The translations under genes and the position numbers were made by a program. Shown here piece after piece: positions 23,386-28,430 of a DNA stretch of 28,430 bases (positions are counted from its first letter, which is position 1; each line of letters opens with the position of its first letter). The DNA is from Collinsella aerofaciens (GTDB lineage Bacteria; Actinomycetota; Coriobacteriia; Coriobacteriales; Coriobacteriaceae), in the NCBI GenBank assembly GCA_030826265.1, contig JAPJOH010000029.1:1-28430 (forward strand), given 5' to 3'. The notes beneath the pieces were generated by a model. The model had not been told where the DNA came from and ran no database searches. It saw only the letters and a list, made by a program, of their open reading frames with translations.

Positions 23386-23982
23386 ATGGCAATCGACAGG
23401 ACTCCTGTTCTTAAGCGCTGCCGTCAGCTCGGGATCGATCCCGCTGAGCTCGGTTACAGCAGCAAGAAGGAATCTATCCGTCAGCCCAAGCGCCGTCGCA
23501 AGGAATCTGAGTACGGCATGCAGCTGCGCGAGAAGCAGAAGGTCAAGTTCATCTATGGCGTTCTGGAGAAGCAGTTCCACGGCTACTTCAACAAGGCCCG
23601 TAAGATGAACGGCGTCACCGGTGAGAACCTCATGATCATCCTTGAGTCTCGCCTCGACAACGTTGTCTTCCGTCTTGGCTTCGCCCGCACCCGCAAAGAG
23701 GCTCGTCAGTCCGTCCGTCACGGTCACTTCACCGTGAACGGCAAGCGCGTGGACATCCCGTCCTACCGCGTCAAGGCCGGCGACGTCGTCGCTGTCGGCG
23801 AGAAGTTCCGTGACCTCCTCCCCATCAAGGAGGCCCTGATTTCCTCCGAGCGCTTTGAGGTCCCTGGCTGGCTCGAGGTCGATATCGAGAAGCTGTCTGG
23901 TAACGTGCTCGCTCTGCCGACGCGTGAGCAGATCAGCGGTGATATCAACGAGCAGCTCATCGTCGAGCTCTACTCTAAGTAG
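23386..23982 (+). CDS. rpsD: 30S ribosomal protein S4
   Basis: A 198-residue S4. The S4 RNA-binding domain reads LESRLDNVVFRLGFARTRKE and ARQSVRHGHFTVNGKRV. The N-terminal domain lacks the cysteine zinc motif of some homologues. It is a primary assembly protein and a likely autoregulator of the alpha operon. AAGGA precedes the ATG. Confidence 0.97.
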   Translation: MAIDRTPVLKRCRQLGIDPAELGYSSKKESIRQPKRRRKESEYGMQLREKQKVKFIYGVLEKQFHGYFNKARKMNGVTGENLMIILESRLDNVVFRLGFARTRKEARQSVRHGHFTVNGKRVDIPSYRVKAGDVVAVGEKFRDLLPIKEALISSERFEVPGWLEVDIEKLSGNVLALPTREQISGDINEQLIVELYSK

Positions 23983-24014
23983 TCCATCCGGGCTGCTGAG
24001 GCTGGAGGTAATAC

Positions 24015-24956
24015 ATGTCAGAATTCATTAGGCCTCAGGTTCAGGTCGAAGAGATCAACGAGACGTCTGCTCGTGTCTCCGTCGAGCCGCTCGAGCGTGG
24101 CTACGGCGATACGCTGGGTAACTCCCTTCGTCGCGTTCTTCTGTCCTCGCTCGAGGGTGCCGCCGTCGAGGCTATTCAGATCGATGGCGCGCAGCACGAG
24201 TTCATGACCATCCCTAACATGGTCGAGGATGTCACCGACATCGTCCTGAATGTCAAGGGTCTTGTCTTCAGGGCTCTCGGCACGACCGACGAGGCGACCG
24301 CCACCATCTCGGTTGACGGCCCCTGCGAGGTCACCGGTGCGGACTTCTTTATTCCGTCCGAGTTTGAGCTGGTCAACCCCGAGCAGCACATCGCAACGCT
24401 CACCGAGGGTGGCCATCTCACCATGAGCATGCGCATCGGCTATGGCCGCGGCTATGTTTCTGGCGAGGCCAACAAACGCGACAACGATCCCATCGGTGTG
24501 ATCCACGTCGACTCGCTGTACTCGCCGGTTTCCCGTTGCGCCAAGCTCGTTGAGGCTTGCCGTGTCGGTCAGCACACCGACTACGACCGCCTTGTCCTCG
24601 AGATCGAGACCAACGGCTCCATCGCCCCGCGCGACGCCGTGGTCCAGGCTGCCAATATCATCAACCAGCATATGGCCGCCTTTATGAACCTTGCCGAGAC
24701 CCCCGAGGTCGAGGAGGAGGCTTCGATCTTCGCTCCCGAGGTCACCAACGACAACGCCGAGCTGGACAAGCAGATCGAGGATCTGGACCTTTCCGTCCGT
24801 TCCTACAACTGCCTTAAGCGCGCCAGCATTCACTCGGTCCGTCAGCTCGTTGAGTTCTCGGAGAACGATCTGCTCAACATCCGTAACTTCGGTGTTAAGT
24901 CGATCGAGGAAGTGAAGGACAAGCTTGAGTCCATGGGCCTGAGCCTGAAGGCTTAA
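24015..24956 (+). CDS. rpoA: DNA-directed RNA polymerase subunit alpha
   Basis: A 313-residue alpha subunit. The N-terminal assembly domain (about 1-230) shows EPLERGYGDTLGNSLRRVLL. The C-terminal DNA- and activator-binding domain (about 250-313) shows LDLSVRSYNCLKRASI and IRNFGVKSIEEVKDKL. Length is normal. GGAGGT precedes the ATG. rplQ follows after 30 bases. Confidence 0.97.
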   Translation: MSEFIRPQVQVEEINETSARVSVEPLERGYGDTLGNSLRRVLLSSLEGAAVEAIQIDGAQHEFMTIPNMVEDVTDIVLNVKGLVFRALGTTDEATATISVDGPCEVTGADFFIPSEFELVNPEQHIATLTEGGHLTMSMRIGYGRGYVSGEANKRDNDPIGVIHVDSLYSPVSRCAKLVEACRVGQHTDYDRLVLEIETNGSIAPRDAVVQAANIINQHMAAFMNLAETPEVEEEASIFAPEVTNDNAELDKQIEDLDLSVRSYNCLKRASIHSVRQLVEFSENDLLNIRNFGVKSIEEVKDKLESMGLSLKA

Positions 24957-24986
24957 TGCTTCGCATATTTGAGGAGAAACTAGACC

Positions 24987-25454
24987 ATGCGTCACAACGT
25001 TAAGAAGGGCCTGAAGCTCGGCACCGATGCGAGCCACACCAAGGCCATGAAGAAGAGCCTTGCTAAGGCCCTCTTCGAGAACGACCGCATCAAGACCACC
25101 GAGACCCGCGCTAAGGCGCTGCGTTCGGTCGTCGATCCGATCATCACTTGGGCCAAGAAGGGCGACCTGCACTCTCGTCGTCTGGCTATCGCCAAGCTCG
25201 GCGATAAGCAGCTCGTTGCCGAGATCTTCGACAAGGCTGCCCAGGGTATGTGGCAGGATCGCAACGGCGGTTATACCCGCATCATGAAGCTCGGTAACCG
25301 CAAGGGCGACAACGCTCCCATCGTTATCATGGAGCTCGTCACCGAGCCTTGCACGCCTAAGGCCAAGAAGGCTGCTCCGGCCCCCAAGAAGGCCGCTGCT
25401 CCCAAGAAGGTCGAGGCTGCCGAGGAGGCTCCTGCTGAGGAGACCGCTGAGTAG
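24987..25454 (+). CDS. rplQ: 50S ribosomal protein L17 with C-terminal Lys/Ala/Pro extension
   Basis: A 155-residue L17. The conserved core (MRHNVKKGLKLGTDASHTKA to about residue 120) contains TTETRAKALRSVVDPII and ends near VTEP. About 30 extra residues of Lys/Ala/Pro repeats follow (KKAAPAPKKAAAPKKVE), with an acidic end (EEAPAEETAE). Similar low-complexity tails occur on actinobacterial L17. It is the last gene before a strong terminator. Confidence 0.97.
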   Translation: MRHNVKKGLKLGTDASHTKAMKKSLAKALFENDRIKTTETRAKALRSVVDPIITWAKKGDLHSRRLAIAKLGDKQLVAEIFDKAAQGMWQDRNGGYTRIMKLGNRKGDNAPIVIMELVTEPCTPKAKKAAPAPKKAAAPKKVEAAEEAPAEETAE

Positions 25455-25480
25455 ACAATCCGTCTGCATAGGCTATATTC

Positions 25481-25511
25481 GAGGGGTACGTTCGCGTACC
25501 CCTCTTTTTTT
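25481..25511 (+). terminator. Intrinsic terminator of the ribosomal operon
   Basis: A perfect 10-bp stem GAGGGGTACG / CGTACCCCTC with a TTCG tetraloop, followed directly by seven T (25505-25511). It is the clearest terminator in the window. Confidence 0.95.
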
Positions 25512-25546
25512 GTCGAAATGCCATTGCCTGTTTGTTGGGAGCGCCC

Positions 25547-26371
25547 ATGACCGCGCCGTCTGATTTCAATTCGATTCCAGAGCTCGATGCCACGCTCGTT
25601 TTCCGCGTGGCATACGATGGCTCGTCCTATAGCGGCTTTGCCGAGCAGCCGGGACAGACGACGGTTGCGGGTGAGCTGCGTCGAGCCATCGAGACGCTGC
25701 TTCGCCGTCCGATCGATCTGACGTGCGCGGGTCGCACCGATGCCGGCGTGCATGCCGTGGCTCAGTACATCAGCGTGCCCGTAACGGACGCTGAGCTCGC
25801 CCTAACGCGCCGTAGGTGGCTGCGGGCTATGGATGCCCTGCTGCCCAAAGATATCGCCATCAACGAGGTCTACAAGGCCCGTAAAGGCTTTTCTGCACGT
25901 TTTGACGCGCGTTCCCGTACGTATACGTACCGTATTGCCGATCGAGATGCGCGCCCCGTGCTGTCCCGCGGTGCGGTGTGGTGGCATCGCTATCCCTTGG
26001 ATGTTGAGGCTATGTCTGCTGCCTGCCCCGCGCTGCTGGGCGAGCAGGACTTTAAAAGCTTTTGCAAGGTTGCTTCTGCCGTGGGCAAACCTACGCACCG
26101 CTGCGTAATGCGCGCCGAGTTTGGCCATGAGGTTGCGTTTGGCGAGGACATCCTGACGTTTACCATCGAGGGCAATGCGTTTCTGCATTCGATGGTCCGT
26201 ACGATCGTTGGCACGCTTGTCGCGATTGGCATGCATCGCCGTGAACCCGAGTGGATGCGCGAGGTCATCGATGCTTGCGACCGTACCGCTGCGGGCCCCA
26301 CGGCTCCTGCCTGCGGCCTTACGTTTATGGGCGTGGATTACGATCCCGCCGAGCTCGTCGTGCTCGACTAG
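25547..26371 (+). CDS. truA: tRNA pseudouridine(38-40) synthase TruA
   Basis: A 274-residue pseudouridine synthase. The catalytic aspartate is D65 in CAGRTDAGVHAVAQ (60-73). The start region FRVAYDGSSYSGFAEQP and the later FLHSMVRTIVGTLVAIG are family-typical. The ATG at 25547 is preferred over TTG 25532 because GGGAG lies five bases before it. It follows rplQ, as in many bacteria, but behind a terminator, so it needs its own promoter or depends on read-through. Confidence 0.95.
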   Translation: MTAPSDFNSIPELDATLVFRVAYDGSSYSGFAEQPGQTTVAGELRRAIETLLRRPIDLTCAGRTDAGVHAVAQYISVPVTDAELALTRRRWLRAMDALLPKDIAINEVYKARKGFSARFDARSRTYTYRIADRDARPVLSRGAVWWHRYPLDVEAMSAACPALLGEQDFKSFCKVASAVGKPTHRCVMRAEFGHEVAFGEDILTFTIEGNAFLHSMVRTIVGTLVAIGMHRREPEWMREVIDACDRTAAGPTAPACGLTFMGVDYDPAELVVLD

Positions 26372-26379
26372 GGGAGGGC

Positions 26380-26398
26380 TCGACGCGTCGTGCGTCGA
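26380..26398 (+). other. Short perfect hairpin after truA
   Basis: TCGACGC / GCGTCGA form a 7-bp stem with a five-base loop nine bases after the truA stop. There is no T-tract. It may mark the 3' end of truA mRNA. The remainder of the 161-bp gap to the next gene shows no convincing promoter. Confidence 0.4.
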
Positions 26399-26532
26399 CA
26401 CCCATTATCTGTGGGCTGCGCGTGTGCAACATCTGTTCTTGGCGTGCAATACAACCGGTGTCTCATTGCTTTTATTGCCGGGGTGTACCATGAACCACGG
26501 TTTGATTCATTGCTGTCGAGAGGACGGATAAC

Positions 26533-27573
26533 TTGGTTCGACGTGGCTCGCATCCGCGACTTTCGGTGATCCTTGTGGTAGAAGGTTCGCCCAGCTATGC
26601 GATGCGTGCGCTCGAGAGTATCCAGAACCAAGACCTCTACGATTTGCAGATTGTCGTTGTTTGCCGCGATGCTGCGCCCGGTGTGCGCCATTCGCTTCAA
26701 GTTGCTGCCGACAGGGACATCCATATTGATTTGATTGACGTCGAGGACGCGAAGCGCGGCGCTTGCCTTCGTGCCGGTTTTGCTGTCTCGCGCGGCTCTC
26801 AAATCATCGCTATGAACGCCGATGAGTGGTTTGCTCCGCAGTCCCTTTCCAAGATGGTCGATATCGCGTGCGATACTGCGGCAGACATAGTGTTCCCCAC
26901 GGTGTCGCTCGACCGCTATGATGCACATCGAGAACGCCATTCGCGCGTCTTGGATGCTGCCTCTATTGCCATAGAAGACGAGTCTTCTATGGTGACTGGG
27001 CTGCCCCAGTTGATTTTGGGCGGCCTAGTCGCTCAGACCTCTGGCGTGATGTATAGCCGTCCGCTGTTTGAGGCATGCCTGTCGCGCGGCAAGGCGTACC
27101 GTACGGTTGAGTTTATGGCTTATGCGCTCTCGCAGGCACGATTCCTGTCCGGCTGCGGCGACGCTTGTTTCCACGCGGTGGCACCTAAGCTTACAGATGC
27201 CTTTGATCCCACCATGTATGCCAGGATATCCGATGACACTCGAGCGCTCGACGAGCTTGCGGACTCACTCTCGGAAGCAGATAGCGGTGGTCGGCTCAAG
27301 CTGGCAAGCCAAAAGTTCTACTTTGCCGGACTGGTCGCCTGCATCGAGAATTTGTGTCTTAGCCCGCATGGAGTGTCGTCAATCGAGCGTTCCGCCCGCA
27401 TGCGTGATATGCTCGAGGCGCCTCGAACCCGTCAGATGGTCGCCGCGCTCAAGGATAACCATCGGGGACTCGGTTTGTTGTTTGGGCCGATCGCCAGCGC
27501 CAAGCCCGCGCGCTGCGTGATGTGTACGCATCTGGCAGCTTTTCTTAACCGGACGGGCGCAAAAACCGCCTAA
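26533..27573 (+). CDS. Glycosyltransferase family 2-like protein
   Basis: A 346-residue protein. The first 110 residues look like a GT-A fold: LSVILVVEGSPSYAMRALES, DLQIVVVCRDAAPGVR, then a DxD-like MNADEWFAP (about 95-103). The C-terminal two thirds are mostly helical and not recognised. No membrane segment is seen. The start is TTG 26533, with GAGAGGAC seven bases upstream. A cell-envelope polysaccharide role is the default guess; the substrate is unknown. It stands alone between truA and argR. Confidence 0.65.
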   Translation: MVRRGSHPRLSVILVVEGSPSYAMRALESIQNQDLYDLQIVVVCRDAAPGVRHSLQVAADRDIHIDLIDVEDAKRGACLRAGFAVSRGSQIIAMNADEWFAPQSLSKMVDIACDTAADIVFPTVSLDRYDAHRERHSRVLDAASIAIEDESSMVTGLPQLILGGLVAQTSGVMYSRPLFEACLSRGKAYRTVEFMAYALSQARFLSGCGDACFHAVAPKLTDAFDPTMYARISDDTRALDELADSLSEADSGGRLKLASQKFYFAGLVACIENLCLSPHGVSSIERSARMRDMLEAPRTRQMVAALKDNHRGLGLLFGPIASAKPARCVMCTHLAAFLNRTGAKTA

Positions 27574-27579
27574 ACGGCT

Positions 27580-27617
27580 CATTTCGAAACAAATTTGCAT
27601 AGAATTGTTTCGAAATG
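27580..27617. promoter_or_regulatory. Perfect 13-bp inverted repeat upstream of argR, operator candidate
   Basis: CATTTCGAAACAA (27580-27592) and TTGTTTCGAAATG (27605-27617) are perfect complements separated by 12 bases. Each arm contains the self-complementary TTTCGAAA. It lies in the 132-bp gap between the glycosyltransferase and argR. It is AT-rich with no T-tract, so a protein-binding site is more likely than a terminator. It does not match the usual TGAAT-type ARG box. Confidence 0.5.
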
Positions 27618-27705
27618 CGTTCTTATACACAAAAGCCTTCAAATAGCGTTAAACTATTCAGTCACTGATTGATTGTCTCCGCCATCTTTTGGAGAGAGGG
27701 TTTGT

Positions 27706-28143
27706 ATGGCTAAAAAACGCAATGGGCGCCAGGATGCCATTAGAGATATTGTGCGCAATAAGGACGTCCGCACGCAGCGCGTGCTGGTCGATGAGCTCCG
27801 CGCTATGGGCTTTGATTGCACGCAGGCGACTGTCTCTCGCGATATTGCCGATATGGGGCTGCGTAAGCTCCCCGAGGGTATCTATGTTCTGGCAGAGGAC
27901 CTGCACCTGCAGCGTATGGTTTCCGAGCTCGTAACGGGCGTTCTGCGCACCGATAATCTGGTTATGATCAAGGCTCAGCCTGGTACGGCTTCCGGCATCG
28001 CCGCCGCCGTTGATGCGGCAGGGTTGCCCGATGTGCTTGGCTCGCTTGCCGGCAACGATACGATTTTGGTTATTGCCCAGACGGCCGAGGACGGCGAGCG
28101 TCTCGAGGCGCTGATCAATAAGCTGAGCAATTCTCGCAAGTAG
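27706..28143 (+). CDS. argR: Arginine repressor ArgR
   Basis: A 145-residue ArgR/AhrC regulator. The N-terminal winged helix contains CTQATVSRDIADMGLRKLP (about 43-61). The C-terminal arginine-binding and hexamerisation domain has GTASGIAAAVDAAGL (about 102-116) and LGSLAGNDTILVIAQT, including the arginine-contacting GNDT. The ATG at 27706 has GAGAGAGGG five bases upstream; an earlier start at 27673 lacks this. No arginine biosynthesis genes are adjacent in the window. It may control arg genes elsewhere. Carbamoyl phosphate links arginine metabolism and the ygeW-arcC genes, but no ARG boxes were found there. Confidence 0.93.
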   Translation: MAKKRNGRQDAIRDIVRNKDVRTQRVLVDELRAMGFDCTQATVSRDIADMGLRKLPEGIYVLAEDLHLQRMVSELVTGVLRTDNLVMIKAQPGTASGIAAAVDAAGLPDVLGSLAGNDTILVIAQTAEDGERLEALINKLSNSRK

Positions 28144-28192
28144 GCGTGCGGGTCGTGCGCTCGGCACTGTGTGCGTGACATGGTGGCTTGTA

Positions 28193-28222
28193 AGGGGGTA
28201 TCGACGTTGGTCGGTACCCCCT
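28193..28222 (+). terminator. Terminator-like hairpin after argR
   Basis: AGGGGGTA (28193-28200) pairs with TACCCCCT (28215-28222) and continues inward through TCGAC/GTCGG to a GTTG tetraloop, 13 pairs in all. It is followed by ATATTGTTT, an imperfect U-tract. Confidence 0.75.
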
Positions 28223-28268
28223 ATATTGTTTGCCGGTATAAAGACCGTCCACCAGGTCGCTTTAAACT

Positions 28269-28307
28269 AAGGCCCCCGAGCAGTTTAATAAGCTGCTCGG
28301 GGGCCTT
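28269..28307. terminator. Perfect 15-bp hairpin between convergent genes
   Basis: AAGGCCCCCGAGCAG (28269-28283) and CTGCTCGGGGGCCTT (28293-28307) pair perfectly around a nine-base loop. It sits between argR and the stop of the minus-strand gene at the right edge. Read on the minus strand the stem ends CCTTAGTTTAAA, so it could terminate that gene or work in both directions. Confidence 0.8.
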
Positions 28308-28329
28308 GTTGCTAATGGCCGGATGATTT

Positions 28330-28430
28330 CTAGCCAACCGTATCGTCAGGCGTGGGCGAGGGGTCGGGAGTGGGTGTAGGCGTAGGCGTAGGCGTAGGCG
28401 TAGGCGTAGGCGTAGGCGTAGGCGTAGGCG
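28330..28430 (-). CDS. C-terminus of a protein with a (Thr-Pro)n tail (partial, runs off right edge)
   Basis: The minus strand reads repeated Thr-Pro dipeptides and ends PTPDPSPTPDDTVG before a TAG at 28330-28332. Such Pro-Thr tails are common on secreted cell-wall proteins and on class A penicillin-binding proteins of Actinomycetota. Which one this is cannot be told from the tail. The rest of the gene lies to the right of the window. Confidence 0.7.
   Translation of the reverse strand, partial: PTPTPTPTPTPTPTPTPTPTPDPSPTPDDTVG
28376..28430. repeat. Hexanucleotide tandem repeat (GTAGGC), at least nine copies
   Basis: Nine uninterrupted copies of a 6-bp unit plus one base reach the window edge. 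On the minus strand each unit encodes one Pro-Thr dipeptide. Copy-number change keeps the frame and only alters tail length. Confidence 0.95.

Noticed and set aside
24018..25469. 483-residue minus-strand frame opposite rpoA and rplQ
   Set aside because: Leu/Gly/Asp-rich shadow of two certain genes.
28376..28430. Tandem repeat as a CRISPR array or origin iteron set
   Set aside because: The 6-bp units have no spacers and translate cleanly as Thr-Pro in the reading frame that ends at 28330.

Overview
The window most likely comes from a high-GC Gram-positive gut anaerobe of the class Coriobacteriia, probably Collinsella or a close relative. This is inferred from the actinobacterial order of the spc/alpha ribosomal genes, the GC-rich codon use with frequent GTG/TTG starts, the zinc-binding forms of S14, L36 and Adk, and the anaerobic yge-type gene set. 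No database search was possible.

Left part (1-5135). The window opens inside a type I restriction specificity gene (hsdS, minus strand). Divergent from it is a 707-residue GmrSD-like DUF262/DUF1524 nuclease, a type IV restriction candidate. Two unrecognised minus-strand genes follow: a 97-residue protein, and a Pro/Ala-rich protein with one C-terminal membrane segment. Last is a YheO-PAS/DauR-type regulator, divergent from the catabolic operon and separated from it by a 277-bp regulatory region carrying a long inverted repeat.

Catabolic island (5413-15418). The order is ygeX (diaminopropionate ammonia-lyase), ygeY (M20 hydrolase), ygeW (carbamoyltransferase), arcC/yqeA (carbamate kinase), a MobA-like nucleotidyltransferase (ygfJ-like), hyuA (dihydropyrimidinase family), then yqeC (minus strand), yqeB and xdhC. 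This matches the E. coli yge/yqe/hyuA purine-catabolism region and the gut-bacterial clusters linked to anaerobic urate and purine breakdown. Ring-opening and deaminating steps would yield diaminopropionate (split by YgeX to pyruvate and ammonia) and a carbamoyl group, which YgeW and carbamate kinase could convert to ATP. YqeC, YqeB, XdhC and the MobA-like protein are maturation factors for a selenium/molybdenum hydroxylase, but the hydroxylase itself is not in the window. Two copies of a long palindromic repeat bracket yqeC-yqeB-xdhC.

Ribosomal region (15564-25511). This is a near-complete spc/alpha superoperon: rplE, rpsN, rpsH, rplF, rplR, rpsE, rpmD, rplO, secY, adk, map, infA, rpmJ, rpsM, rpsK, rpsD, rpoA, rplQ, ending at a strong terminator. 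It starts abruptly at rplE. The usual upstream rplN-rplX are absent, replaced by xdhC, the palindromic repeat, and a promoter with a structured leader. Several intergenic gaps hold hairpins.

Right part (25547-28430). truA, a glycosyltransferase-like protein and argR follow. argR is preceded by a perfect 13-bp inverted repeat and followed by terminators. The window ends inside the C-terminus of a minus-strand gene encoding a (Thr-Pro)n tail from a hexanucleotide tandem repeat.
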